A DNA stretch of 32,632 bases from Muribaculaceae bacterium (lineage in GTDB: Bacteria; Bacteroidota; Bacteroidia; Bacteroidales; Muribaculaceae): the NCBI GenBank assembly GCA_017935045.1, contig JAGBIJ010000034.1, positions 1 through 32,632 on the forward strand, read 5' to 3'. The notes below the pieces were generated by a model. It made no database searches. It was not told where the DNA came from and saw only the letters and a program-made list of their open reading frames with translations. The translations under genes were made by a program, and so were the position numbers. Positions 25,195 to 32,632 of the stretch are shown here, one piece after another (position 1 is the stretch's first letter; each line of letters opens with the position of its first letter).

Positions 25195-26175
25195 TTAAAG
25201 ATTGACGATTTTGTATTTGCGTGAGCCGAGGCCAATCTGCTCGCCGTACTCGAGAGTATGCATGCCGTGGCGCGAGTCGATGCGTTCTATCAGGTGGACT
25301 TTGCCGGGATCGTCGGAATTGCGTACATAGTCTGTGCAGGCCTGATCAAGAGCGATGGGATCGAGAGAGGCGAAGATACCTATATCGCGCATCTGCGGAG
25401 CCTCGGGATGGGAGCTGCAGTCGCAGTCTACGGACAGGTTGTTGGCGACACTGATATAGATGATGTTGTCGCCGCAGTGGTCTGCTACTGCCTTGGCCGC
25501 TTCGGCCATGGATTCGAGAAAATCGTCTTGCTCGGCGAGATTGGTCCACAGTACTTCCGGGTCTTCGATTTTACCGGCGGAGTGGATGTAGCTTTTGCCG
25601 GCCGAGGAACCGATGCCGATGGACATGTTTTTGACAGCGCCGCCAAATCCACCCATGGCGTGACCCTTGAAGTGGGATAGTATAACTGTGAAGTCGTAGT
25701 CGGGATAGGTCTTGCCTACGATGTCATATTTCAGGTGTTTGCCACCTTTCAGCGGCAGCTTCACGTCGCCGTCGGCGTCCATGATGTCAACGTTGGCTAT
25801 AGCCGTAAATCCATGGTCTTCAGCAGCCTTGCGGTGGTCGACGGTAGAGTAGCGTTTGCCTTTGTAGGCGGTGTTGCACTCTACGATTGTGCCGCCGGTA
25901 AGGTCTACGAAGTCCTTGATGAGCGCGGGATTGAGAAAGTTGTGACCACCCGGTTCTCCCGTGGAAATCTTTATTGCCACTTTGCCTTTGGCCTCGCGCC
26001 CGAGAGCCTTGTAGAGCTTTATGATTGCTTCCGGCGATATGTCTTGAGTCATATATACCACTGAGGCATTGTCTGCTTCAGCGGCCTGCGAGGCTTGCGC
26101 GGCGCCGTCTGCCGTCTGGCCGCAGCACTGGAGAGCCAGCGCGCCGGCAAACAGGATAGATGCTATTCGTTTCAT
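25195..26175 (-). CDS. Exported DUF362 domain protein
   Basis: This 326-residue protein has a signal segment at 1-18 that ends ALALQCCGQ; an atypical lipobox may make it a lipoprotein. The remainder is a DUF362 domain: VAIKISTGEPGGHNFLNPALIKDFVDLTGGTIVECNTAYKGKR, VILSHFKGHAMGGFGGAVKNMSIGIGSSAGK and IGIFASLDPIALDQACTDYV. The domain is found in many anaerobes, often fused to 4Fe-4S ferredoxin modules; none is present here, and the protein has few cysteines. The biochemical role is unknown. It follows the flavodoxin gene by 13 bases, so a redox link is plausible. Overall length matches stand-alone members. Confidence 0.88.
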   Translation of the reverse strand: MKRIASILFAGALALQCCGQTADGAAQASQAAEADNASVVYMTQDISPEAIIKLYKALGREAKGKVAIKISTGEPGGHNFLNPALIKDFVDLTGGTIVECNTAYKGKRYSTVDHRKAAEDHGFTAIANVDIMDADGDVKLPLKGGKHLKYDIVGKTYPDYDFTVILSHFKGHAMGGFGGAVKNMSIGIGSSAGKSYIHSAGKIEDPEVLWTNLAEQDDFLESMAEAAKAVADHCGDNIIYISVANNLSVDCDCSSHPEAPQMRDIGIFASLDPIALDQACTDYVRNSDDPGKVHLIERIDSRHGMHTLEYGEQIGLGSRKYKIVNL

Positions 26176-26188
26176 ACGTAATATCAGG

Positions 26189-26782
26189 TTATTTTGAGTT
26201 TATCCAGTCTGTAATCTGAGTATCGGTGGCATCGTTCATCAGGAGTCCGGCGCCGAAAGTTAGCTCCGGATAGTTCTTGCGCAGGTCGGCTATGCTCTGC
26301 TCGATGTCGCCGCCGCCGGAGGTCATGAAGGGAAGAATGGTCTTGCCTTTCAGTTTGTCTTGATTCTTTTCGATGAAAGTGTTGATTACAGTGGGACAGG
26401 TGTTCCACCAGTTGGGGTAGCCCAGACAGATGACATCATATCCGGATAAGTCGGGCAGAGAGTCGGTCACGGCCGGACGGATGGAGAAGTCATGCATCTC
26501 TACGTAGCTGCGGCTGAGACTGTCGCGCCAGTCGAGGTCTGCGTCGGAGTACGGCTTTTCGGGGGTAATCTCGTGGAGAGTGCCGCCTGTAAGTTCCGCC
26601 ACGCGTTTAGCCGCATCGGCAGTAGTGCCTGTGGCTGAGAAATAGCATACCAAAGCTTTTTTGCCGGTAGTGGCTGCGGGCTCTTTGCCAGACTCTGTCC
26701 CGGTCTTGCTTTGTCCGCATGATGCGAGGGATACGAATGTGAAGATTGCTGCTATAGTGCAGGTAATGGTTTTATAGTTCAT
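26189..26782 (-). CDS. Flavodoxin-like lipoprotein
   Basis: This 197-residue protein has a lipoprotein signal (FTFVSLASC, C22 as the acylated residue), then a flavodoxin fold. The FMN phosphate loop is YFSATGTTADAAKRVAEL, the second flavin loop is LGYPNWWNTCP, and the third is MTSGGGDIEQS. It belongs to the longer Flavodoxin_4-like group rather than short electron-carrier flavodoxins. The export signal implies a periplasmic or surface location, which is unusual for a flavodoxin. It is the first gene of a two-gene unit with DUF362. Substrate and partners are unknown. Confidence 0.88.
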   Translation of the reverse strand: MNYKTITCTIAAIFTFVSLASCGQSKTGTESGKEPAATTGKKALVCYFSATGTTADAAKRVAELTGGTLHEITPEKPYSDADLDWRDSLSRSYVEMHDFSIRPAVTDSLPDLSGYDVICLGYPNWWNTCPTVINTFIEKNQDKLKGKTILPFMTSGGGDIEQSIADLRKNYPELTFGAGLLMNDATDTQITDWINSK

Positions 26783-26807
26783 AAGTTTAAGTGATAGTTT
26801 CCGACTA

Positions 26808-26815
26808 CAAAGATA
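26808..26815 (-). promoter_or_regulatory. -7 promoter box of the flavodoxin-DUF362 operon
   Basis: On the minus strand TATCTTTG matches TAnnTTTG. No TTTG occurs at the -33 distance (AACC instead), so the promoter may need an activator. The leader would be about 20-25 bases. Confidence 0.55.
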
Positions 26816-26844
26816 GGTTTATAATCTGATAGAGCGGTTACCTG

Positions 26845-26857
26845 TTTTACGGTAAAA
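26845..26857. promoter_or_regulatory. Palindromic operator candidate upstream of flavodoxin
   Basis: TTTTAC-G-GTAAAA is a perfect 6-1-6 dyad. It lies just upstream of where the weak -33 box should be, the usual place for an activator site. Confidence 0.4.
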
Positions 26858-26887
26858 AATACCAAATGCACCGATAAGATACGCAAA

Positions 26888-26917
26888 TCCCTGCCGGGAG
26901 TCGCTGCCCGGCAGGGA
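26888..26917 (-). terminator. Hairpin after the amylase gene
   Basis: An 11-bp perfect stem, TCCCTGCCGGG and CCCGGCAGGGA, has an eight-base loop. On the minus strand it is followed by only a short T-stretch (TTTG), so termination may be partial. Confidence 0.6.
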
Positions 26918-26939
26918 TAATATATGTCAGTTCAGATTC

Positions 26940-28376
26940 TTATTTGGTCAGAATATAAGAGCGGAAAGGAGCGGCTATGCCTTTGAGGCGTCCGTTCTTT
27001 ACTTTAAATTCCTTGCCGTAGACCTGATCCTTATAGGTGCCGTTGGGGAGCCCTGTGGGCAGATCTACGTATGACGCCTGCTCGCTGATGTTGACTACCG
27101 CCGCGCCTTTCTTGCCGCGGTTTACGAGTAATATCTTGCCGTTGTCAGAGAATTGCAGATCCTCTTTCTGGCCCTTCATGGCCTGGCGGAAATGGTTGAC
27201 GGCACTTACTTCGGGATGGAAAAACTCATCGTTGCCGCGCGCCCCGGCTACATTGTCGCCCCAGTAATTGGTACGGGTGGAGTTCATCGGACGCGAGAAG
27301 AAGAGGGGAGTGCCGTTCTGGCGAGCGGTCAGATATACCCATCCGCAGCGTATCTGATCGTCAGTAAGCGCCGCGCTTTCGTGGGCGTTGCAATAAGTGT
27401 CATGGCTTTCCACCCATGTGGTCAGATATTCCGGGGCAGCCTCGTGGCGCCAGTCCTTCAGGTCGATGCCTTTGGCAGACTTATGTTCGAGAGCCTGACG
27501 GAGAAAATATCCGAAGCCGGATGCTGTCTGGCCGAAATAGCTCGCATATTCAGCTTCGGGCACATTCTTGTCCTGAAGCACCTCGCCGTAGACGAAAAGG
27601 TCGTCGTAAGGCACGGCCAGCTGCACTCCTTTCACGGGCTTGATACCGGTGGCGACATCCCAGAAATCATTCTCCTTTACACCGGCGGCCGAGTCTACCG
27701 GATCGGAGTGTACGCCTATATGCTTGGCTGTATCGTAGCGGAATCCACGCACTCCGAGCGAGAGCAAATCATTGACATACTGCATGTAATATTTCTGAAA
27801 ATCGGGGTTCTCGGTGTTTACATCAGGCAGGCCGCCGCTTCCCCACAGCGTACACTGCAGACGGTCGTTGTAGTCCTGTACGGGCTGGAGGCCGTTGCTA
27901 TGATAGAGTTTGTCACGGCCGCCTACAGCCTTGACCATGTCATCGGACACGAGGTCTACGTCAAAAGCGGTATGGTTTGGCAGTACATCTACGATTACGC
28001 GTACGTCGTATTTCGCAGCCGAGTCCATCATGGCTTTCAGCTGGTCGCGTGTGCCTACTATGTCGTTGCCTATCTTCCAGTCCGTCGGCTGATAGTAGTG
28101 GTACCAGTTGCCACCCTTTTCGCCGGGCTGGGAGAAGAGCCTGGTGTTGCCGCCTTCGGGCGTGAGGCAGGCCTGGGCCGGAGAGGTCTGTACCATTGTG
28201 AATCCGGCATCATGGATAGCTTTCATGTTTTCGGCAATGGTAGGGAAGTTCCAGCTCCAAGCGTGAAGTATTGTCTCCTCGTTGGTAGCGTTGGGATTAC
28301 GTGTGATTCTGTCTTTGGCTACGGCAGGGCTTGCAGCCAGACCCAGGCCAAGAGTCAGCAAGATGAATTTTCGCAT
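26940..28376 (-). CDS. GH13 alpha-amylase, AmyE-like (GH13_28 type)
   Basis: This 478-residue exported enzyme has a signal peptide at 1-20 (ending AVA-KD). It opens with ETILHAWSWNFPTIAENMKAIHDAGFTMVQTSP, strongly resembling Bacillus subtilis AmyE. The catalytic residues are D215 (GFRYDTAKHIG), E265 (VYGEVLQ) and D326 (VESHDTY). NH in LPNHTAFD and LFFSRP are also conserved. It cuts internal alpha-1,4 links in starch. There is a short C-terminal beta domain but no starch-binding module, and it is not the lipoprotein SusG type; no SusC/SusD pair is nearby. It follows nadC by 32 bases with no recognisable promoter between. Confidence 0.92.
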   Translation of the reverse strand: MRKFILLTLGLGLAASPAVAKDRITRNPNATNEETILHAWSWNFPTIAENMKAIHDAGFTMVQTSPAQACLTPEGGNTRLFSQPGEKGGNWYHYYQPTDWKIGNDIVGTRDQLKAMMDSAAKYDVRVIVDVLPNHTAFDVDLVSDDMVKAVGGRDKLYHSNGLQPVQDYNDRLQCTLWGSGGLPDVNTENPDFQKYYMQYVNDLLSLGVRGFRYDTAKHIGVHSDPVDSAAGVKENDFWDVATGIKPVKGVQLAVPYDDLFVYGEVLQDKNVPEAEYASYFGQTASGFGYFLRQALEHKSAKGIDLKDWRHEAAPEYLTTWVESHDTYCNAHESAALTDDQIRCGWVYLTARQNGTPLFFSRPMNSTRTNYWGDNVAGARGNDEFFHPEVSAVNHFRQAMKGQKEDLQFSDNGKILLVNRGKKGAAVVNISEQASYVDLPTGLPNGTYKDQVYGKEFKVKNGRLKGIAAPFRSYILTK

Positions 28377-28408
28377 CGGTAAGTATTTGATTTAGTTAAC
28401 TTTGTTTA

Positions 28409-29260
28409 TTAGTTGAATGCCTTGAACGACATGTCAAGACCTTTCACGGAGTGTGTCAGGGCGCCTACGGAGATGAAGTCCACGCCTGTCTCGCCGTAGT
28501 CACGCAGAGTCTCCAGCGTGATACCGCCCGACGATTCCGTCTCGCAGCGTCCGCCGACGAGTTTTACGGCTTCTCTGGTCAGCTCCGGAGTGAAATTGTC
28601 GAACATTATCCTGTCTACGCCTCCGATAGCCAGCACCTTTCGTATGTCGTCAAGACTGCGCACCTCTACTTCTATTTTCAGCTGCTTGCCGTTCTCGCGG
28701 AGGTAAGTTTTGGCAGCGTTGACCGCCTGCTCTATTCCGCCTGCGAAGTCGATGTGGTTGTCTTTAATCAGAATCATGTCAAACAGGCCGATGCGATGGT
28801 TGGCTCCGCCGCCGGTCTTCACGGCCTCTTTTTCCAGCATACGCATGCCGGGAGTGGTCTTGCGTGTGTCAAGAACTTTGGTATGCAGTCCGGCCAGGCG
28901 CTGCTGGTAGACATCGGTCATTGTGGCTACACCGCTCATGCGCTGCATTATATTGAGCATAGTGCGCTCCGCTATCAGCATGGAGCGTACCGATCCTTCG
29001 ACAGTGAAAGCTATGTCGCCGGGGCTGACGCGGGCGCCGTCTTCGATAAGCACTGTCATCTTCAGCGCGGGGTCTACTTTGTGGAGTACTTTACGCGCTA
29101 TCTCCACGCCGGAGAGTATGCCTTCTTCTTTGATAAGGAGTTTGCTTTTTCCCGTTGCGGAGACGGGGATAGTGGAAAGAGTGGTATGGTCACCATCGCC
29201 TACGTCTTCGGCAAATGCCAGCGTAAGCAGGTCGTCTATCAGTTCGTCTTTGGTCTTCAT
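28409..29260 (-). CDS. nadC: Nicotinate-nucleotide pyrophosphorylase (carboxylating)
   Basis: This 283-residue cytoplasmic enzyme converts quinolinate and PRPP to nicotinate mononucleotide in de novo NAD synthesis. Motifs seen are EDVGDGDHTT near the N-terminus, GILSGVEIARKV, ERTMLNIMQRMSGVAT, LDTRKTTPGMRMLEKEAVKTGGGANHRIGLFDMILIKDNH, IMFDNFTPE and ESSGGITLETLRDYGETGVDFISVGALTHS. Length and all motifs are normal. nadA and nadB are not in the window. A -7 element is present upstream, and the divergent rlmH promoter overlaps its first codons. Confidence 0.97.
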   Translation of the reverse strand: MKTKDELIDDLLTLAFAEDVGDGDHTTLSTIPVSATGKSKLLIKEEGILSGVEIARKVLHKVDPALKMTVLIEDGARVSPGDIAFTVEGSVRSMLIAERTMLNIMQRMSGVATMTDVYQQRLAGLHTKVLDTRKTTPGMRMLEKEAVKTGGGANHRIGLFDMILIKDNHIDFAGGIEQAVNAAKTYLRENGKQLKIEVEVRSLDDIRKVLAIGGVDRIMFDNFTPELTREAVKLVGGRCETESSGGITLETLRDYGETGVDFISVGALTHSVKGLDMSFKAFN

Positions 29261-29280
29261 AAAGATTTTTTGTAATTTTG
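29249..29280 (+). promoter_or_regulatory. Promoter of rlmH, overlapping the nadC start
   Basis: TTTG (29249-29252), a 20-base spacer and TAATTTTG (29273-29280) are a full consensus match. The -33 box lies inside the first codons of nadC. The leader is about 45 bases. Confidence 0.85.
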
Positions 29281-29313
29281 CGCAGCCGCCGGGCGGCCTC
29301 TGAAACTATAACG

Positions 29314-29321
29314 CAAAGTTA
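29314..29321 (-). promoter_or_regulatory. -7 promoter box of nadC
   Basis: TAACTTTG on the minus strand matches the consensus and would start the nadC message near 29308, about 48 bases before the ATG. No TTTG is at the -33 distance. Confidence 0.45.
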
Positions 29322-29331
29322 CAAAAAAAGT

Positions 29332-29805
29332 ATGGAAATCACGCTTTTGGTAATGGGAAAAAGTAACAGTAAGCTGTTTGCAGCAGCGATTTCGGACTAT
29401 CAGACGCGACTGAAGCATTACGTGCCTTTCGTGTTGCGCGAGCTGCCGGATGTCAAAAAGGGGCGAGGAATGACGACCGAATTACAGAAAGAGGCCGAAG
29501 GGAAAGCATTTCTTGCCGCTCTGCAGCCTTCGGACTACGTGGTGCTTCTCGATGAGAGGGGAACGGAGTACAGCTCCGTAGAGTTTGCCTCTTATCTTCA
29601 GACCCGCATGAGCGCGGGTCTGAAAAGGGTAGTGTTTGTCGTCGGTGGCCCGTACGGATTTTCTCCGGCCATGTATGCCAGAGGCAATCACAAGATTTCG
29701 CTATCGCGCATGACGCTCACGCACGAGATGATACGCCTGCTGTTCGTAGAACAGATTTATCGCGCGATGACTATATTGCGCGGAGAGTCATACCACCACG
29801 AATGA
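29332..29805 (+). CDS. rlmH: 23S rRNA pseudouridine-1915 N3-methyltransferase
   Basis: This 157-residue SPOUT-class methyltransferase has DYVVLLDERGTEYSS, VVFVVGGPYGFSPAMYAR (SAM-binding knot) and the C-terminal signature LSRMTLTHEMIRLLFVEQIYRAMTILRGESYHHE. The length is exactly that of RlmH/YbeA when the ATG at 29332 is used; the in-frame extension to 29278 is rejected because it would cover the promoter. It methylates the ribosomal decoding-region helix 69. It ends 12 bases from the convergent helicase gene, with no terminator visible between. Confidence 0.97.
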   Translation: MEITLLVMGKSNSKLFAAAISDYQTRLKHYVPFVLRELPDVKKGRGMTTELQKEAEGKAFLAALQPSDYVVLLDERGTEYSSVEFASYLQTRMSAGLKRVVFVVGGPYGFSPAMYARGNHKISLSRMTLTHEMIRLLFVEQIYRAMTILRGESYHHE

Positions 29806-29817
29806 TGTTCCTCCCGT

Positions 29818-31179
29818 TCACTGAGGCTTCTGTGTTTTCGATTTAGGACGCCTGTAGTAGCGGCGTTTCTTCTTTTTAGCAGTGGCTTCGTTGCTGTCCG
29901 GCTGGACGCCGGTATCGCCTGCTGTCTGCTTGCTTCCGGCGTGTGGCTGACGGTTTTCCTCTTTCTTTTTGCCTTGCGGACGGCGTCCCTTGCCTCCTCC
30001 TTTGCCTCCGAATCGCTTTGTCGGGTTATACGTCGGAGTCTCGCCGAGCGCCGAGGGTATTTCCTCTTTGCGTATCTCGTAGCCGAGGAATTTTTCAATG
30101 GAGCCGAAGCGGGGCATGTCGCGGTCGCTTACCAGGGTCATGGCGCGGCCTCCGGCTCCGGCACGCGCGGTGCGTCCTATACGGTGTACGTAGTCTTCTA
30201 CCTCGCGCGGCACATCGTAGTTGACGACCATAGTGATATCGTCTATGTCGATGCCGCGTGCCACAATATCTGTAGCTACAAGCACATCGATGCGGTCGGC
30301 GCGGAAGCTGATCATCACATCCTCGCGCTGCTTCTGGTCAAGGTCTGAGTGCATCTCGGCAGCCTTGATGCCCGAACGGCGCAGCAGGCGGGTAAGCTCC
30401 TTGACTTTCAGCTTGGATGCTACGAAGATAATGACACGTCTGGCTTTTTCGGCCTTTAGCATGTCGCGCAGATAGGGCTCTTTCTGAGCCTCGTACAGTA
30501 CTGCGGCGCTTTGGTCTATACCTTCAGCCGGCTTGCTGACGGCTGTCTTGACCTCCACCGGATTGCGGAGCAGCCGTGAGGCGAGCTGCTTGATTTTCGG
30601 AGGCATGGTGGCTGAGAACATAAGCGTCTGGCGATTTTCAGGCAAATGCTTGGCGATGGCCATTATATCGTCGAAGAAACCCATATCGAGCATACGGTCC
30701 GCTTCATCGAGTATGAAGAAGCTGACTTTCGACAGATCGCAGTATCCCATCTGCAGATGTGCCAGCAGCCTGCCGGGGGTGGCGATGAGTATGTCGGCGC
30801 CTTTGCGTATGCCTTGTTCCTGCTGCGAGAATCCGCGTCCGTCGGTGCCTCCGTAGATAGGCAGTGAGCTGACAGGCAGATAATAGGCGAATCCCTCCAT
30901 CTGCTGGTCAATCTGTATGGCCAGTTCGCGTGTCGGGGTCATAATCACGCAGTTGATGGCGTCTGTAGGGTAGTCGCCATAGGTAATACGCTCTATTACA
31001 GGCAGCAGATATGCGGCTGTCTTGCCCGTGCCTGTCTGCGCTATGGCCATGAGGTCGCGCCCTTCAAGCGCTGGGGGAATAGCCATTTCCTGAATAGGTG
31101 TACACTGGTCGAAGTGCATTATGTCGAGGGCATCGAGCAGGTCGTCGCCGAAGTCTAACTCATCGAAATACATTATCAA
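29818..31179 (-). CDS. rhlE: DEAD-box RNA helicase, RhlE-like
   Basis: This 453-residue helicase has the Q motif (FDQCTPIQEMAIP), motif I AQTGTGKTAA, PTRELA, motif II DEAD in ILDEADRMLDMGF, SAT (motif III), and the C-terminal helicase motifs VATDIVARGIDI and YVHRIGRTARAG. After about residue 375 comes a basic tail (GGKGGGKGRRPQGKKKEENRQ...KKKKRRYYRRPKSKTQKPQ) that likely binds RNA. The domain order and the MPPKIKQLASRLL segment fit the RhlE group, which acts in ribosome assembly and mRNA decay. It lies downstream of the ribosomal-protein operon with a hairpin but no promoter in between. Confidence 0.92.
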   Translation of the reverse strand: MIMYFDELDFGDDLLDALDIMHFDQCTPIQEMAIPPALEGRDLMAIAQTGTGKTAAYLLPVIERITYGDYPTDAINCVIMTPTRELAIQIDQQMEGFAYYLPVSSLPIYGGTDGRGFSQQEQGIRKGADILIATPGRLLAHLQMGYCDLSKVSFFILDEADRMLDMGFFDDIMAIAKHLPENRQTLMFSATMPPKIKQLASRLLRNPVEVKTAVSKPAEGIDQSAAVLYEAQKEPYLRDMLKAEKARRVIIFVASKLKVKELTRLLRRSGIKAAEMHSDLDQKQREDVMISFRADRIDVLVATDIVARGIDIDDITMVVNYDVPREVEDYVHRIGRTARAGAGGRAMTLVSDRDMPRFGSIEKFLGYEIRKEEIPSALGETPTYNPTKRFGGKGGGKGRRPQGKKKEENRQPHAGSKQTAGDTGVQPDSNEATAKKKKRRYYRRPKSKTQKPQ

Positions 31180-31224
31180 TATGTTTTGTGTGCCGCAGTC
31201 GCGTGCGTGGCGGAATCATAAGAG

Positions 31225-31260
31225 TACAGCGGGAAAGCCATGGTGGGCTTGCCCGCTGTA
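31225..31260 (-). terminator. Hairpin after rplI, possibly an attenuator
   Basis: TACAGCGGG (31225-31233) pairs with CCCGCTGTA (31252-31260), with an inner AAGCC/GGCTT stem. No U-tract follows on the minus strand, so read-through into the helicase gene is likely. The 109-base gap holds nothing else recognisable. Confidence 0.5.
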
Positions 31261-31288
31261 TATTGTATGGTAAATCTGAATAGTCGGA

Positions 31289-31732
31289 TTATTCAGCTAC
31301 TACCTCAAAGGGAATCTCAACGGTAACTTCCTTGTGAAGCTTGACGATAGCCTTGTAGTTGCCAACTTCCTTGACAGTCTCCTTGATGGAGATGAGCTTG
31401 CGGTCTACGTTGTGACCCAGCTTCTCAAGAGCTTCGGCGATCTGGATATTGTTGACAGAACCGAAGATAGTGCCGGTGGAGCTTGCTTTTGCTCCGATGG
31501 TCAGAGCTACGCCTTCCAGAGTGGCTGCGACAGCCTTGGCGTCTTCCAGCATCTTGGCAATCTTGTGGGCACGCTGTTTCTGATTTTCAGCGAGTTGCTT
31601 CAGCGCGGATGCATTGGCGATTACGGCCTTACCCTGCGGGATAAGGTAGTTGCGGCCATATCCATCTTTTACTTCTACAACATCATCCTTGTAACCCAGA
31701 TTGGGTACGTTTTCTTTAAGTATAATCTTCAT
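31289..31732 (-). CDS. rplI: 50S ribosomal protein L9
   Basis: This 147-residue protein has the standard L9 N-terminal domain (MKIILKENVPNLGYKDDVVEVKDGYGRNYLIPQGKAVIAN), the long connecting helix (about 41-75), and the C-terminal domain with GSVNNIQIAEALEK and VEIPFEVVAE. It binds domain V of 23S rRNA near the L1 stalk. It is the last gene of the rpsF-rpsR-rplI unit, 36 bases after rpsR. Length is normal. Confidence 0.98.
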   Translation of the reverse strand: MKIILKENVPNLGYKDDVVEVKDGYGRNYLIPQGKAVIANASALKQLAENQKQRAHKIAKMLEDAKAVAATLEGVALTIGAKASSTGTIFGSVNNIQIAEALEKLGHNVDRKLISIKETVKEVGNYKAIVKLHKEVTVEIPFEVVAE

Positions 31733-31768
31733 AATAGTGTGCTTATGCTGTTGTGTAAATGATGGTTC

Positions 31769-32038
31769 TTACTTCATGAGGTCAGTGACGTAGGGCAGCA
31801 GAGCCAGGTGGCGGGCACGCTTTACGGCCTGAGCCACGCGACGCTGGAACTTCAGAGAAGTGCCGGTAATACGACGGGGAAGAATCTTGCCCTGCTCGTT
31901 GAGGAACTTCTTGAGGAACTCGGGGTCCTTATAGTCGATATACTTGATGCCGCTGCGCTTGAAACGGCAGTATTTTTTCTTTTTTACGTCTACAGACAGG
32001 GGAGTGAGGTAACGGATTTCGCTATTGTTCTGTGCCAT
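31769..32038 (-). CDS. rpsR: 30S ribosomal protein S18
   Basis: This 89-residue protein contains the S18 signature [53 protein letters not shown]. It binds next to S6 on the 30S platform. It carries a single cysteine ([10 protein letters not shown]) near the N-terminus rather than a zinc-binding set, as in the non-zinc form. It begins five bases after rpsF ends, and is co-transcribed. Confidence 0.98.
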   Translation of the reverse strand: MAQNNSEIRYLTPLSVDVKKKKYCRFKRSGIKYIDYKDPEFLKKFLNEQGKILPRRITGTSLKFQRRVAQAVKRARHLALLPYVTDLMK

Positions 32039-32043
32039 GATTC

Positions 32044-32427
32044 TTAGTCCTCCTTGTTGTTGGTTTCAGTTTCTGCGGGAGCGGGAGCGGCGGCCTTCTC
32101 AGCGCGCACGTGGCGGCGCTTTTCAGCGTAGGCTACAGCATATTTGTCCAGACGGAAAGTCAGGAAGCGGATTACGCGCTCGTCGCGGCGGAAAGCGGTC
32201 TCAAGCTTTTTGACGATGGTGGGTTCGCCTTTGAACTCAAAGAGGCAATAGAAGCCTGTCGATTTTTTCTCGATGGGATAAGCGAGCTTGCGCAGACCCC
32301 ATGTCTCTTCATTGACCATCTCGCAGCCGTTGCTTACGAGGAAGTCTTTGAATTTGTCTACCGCTTCCTTCATCTGAACGTCAGACAAAACGGGAGTTAA
32401 AATGAAAACGGTTTCGTACTGATTCAT
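32044..32427 (-). CDS. rpsF: 30S ribosomal protein S6
   Basis: This 127-residue protein begins [30 protein letters not shown], has the central [30 protein letters not shown] and [23 protein letters not shown]. It ends in an Ala/Pro/Glu-rich acidic tail of about 20 residues, as in many S6 proteins. It forms a dimer with S18 on the small subunit. It is the first gene of the operon, behind a consensus promoter. Confidence 0.98.
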   Translation of the reverse strand: MNQYETVFILTPVLSDVQMKEAVDKFKDFLVSNGCEMVNEETWGLRKLAYPIEKKSTGFYCLFEFKGEPTIVKKLETAFRRDERVIRFLTFRLDKYAVAYAEKRRHVRAEKAAAPAPAETETNNKED

Positions 32428-32516
32428 ACGTTGATTAATGATTTATTATATATGTAATGATTTGAAATACATAAAGATAATGCTAATGAAAGCGCATATC
32501 TCTGTTTTTCCGGGTG

Positions 32517-32548
32517 CAAAGGTACGCATTTTTTCGCTAACCGCCAAA
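32517..32548 (-). promoter_or_regulatory. Promoter of the rpsF-rpsR-rplI operon
   Basis: On the minus strand TTTG (32548-32545), a 20-base spacer and TACCTTTG (32524-32517) match the consensus perfectly. The leader would be about 80 bases, 32428-32510. The remainder to 32632 is AT-rich and shows no gene. Confidence 0.88.
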
Positions 32549-32632
32549 CTTTCAGCTGTTTTTCTTTTTTTGAATCCACGGCTCTTTCATTTAAAAAAGT
32601 CTTGTGCTTCCGAAAAGCCTGTTATTTTATAG

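Noticed and set aside
27153-28382. Long open frame of 409 codons on the plus strand
   Set aside because: It lies opposite the amylase, which has a signal peptide and all GH13 catalytic residues. The plus-strand product has no recognisable motif.
28451-29275. 274-codon frame opposite nadC
   Set aside because: nadC is complete and conserved on the other strand; this is a shadow frame.

Overview
The window looks like a chromosomal stretch of a Bacteroidales bacterium, most likely a gut Muribaculaceae relative; the family-level placement is an inference from protein resemblance and was not checked. Four things point to this phylum. Genes lack Shine-Dalgarno sites. Several promoters fit the Bacteroidetes TTTG-N19-21-TAnnTTTG form. 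The gene families are typical of the phylum (DUF1599, DoxX with a CGCFG motif, OmpP1/FadL-type porin, THUMP-like methyltransferase, MCE protein next to an amidase, C11 peptidase, GH29). Synteny such as aguA-aguB and rpsF-rpsR-rplI is also typical. There are no tRNA or rRNA genes, CRISPR arrays, transposases or phage genes. Almost all of the sequence is intact coding sequence.

Layout. 1-235: non-coding, with a large nested inverted repeat. 236-4049 (+): TrmN6-like tRNA methyltransferase, an exported aromatic/glycine-rich protein, and an OmpP1/FadL-like outer-membrane protein. 4109-5907: divergent pair of a THUMP-like methyltransferase (-) and a DnaQ-type exonuclease (+), both apparently leaderless. 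6001-8636 (+): cell-wall amidase with SPOR-like tail plus an MlaD/MCE protein. 8797-13079 (+): small acidic protein, the two putrescine genes aguA-aguB, and an ABC-F ATPase. 13109-22081 (+): M13 peptidase, DUF1599 protein, an unusual DoxX/thioredoxin-like/C11-peptidase fusion, GH29 alpha-L-fucosidase and a double transglutaminase-like protein, packed with short gaps or overlaps. 22270-24199 (+): groES-groEL. 24300-25126: AT-rich spacer, strong promoter, structured leader and a thioredoxin-fold protein without catalytic cysteines. 25195-29260 (-): flavodoxin lipoprotein/DUF362 pair, and nadC with an AmyE-like GH13 amylase. 29332-29805 (+): rlmH. 29818-32427 (-): RhlE-like helicase and the rpsF-rpsR-rplI operon.

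The genes fall into housekeeping (translation, chaperonin, NAD and polyamine synthesis, RNA modification) and cell-envelope or secreted functions. The most unusual item is the single 823-residue reading frame at 15671-18142. It joins a DoxX membrane domain and a periplasmic thioredoxin-like domain to a complete C11 clostripain-type peptidase, and what looks like the lipoprotein signal peptide of that peptidase is preserved in the middle. Its neighbours downstream (fucosidase, transglutaminase-like protein) are also exported, so this block may act on host or dietary glycoproteins; that last point is inference.
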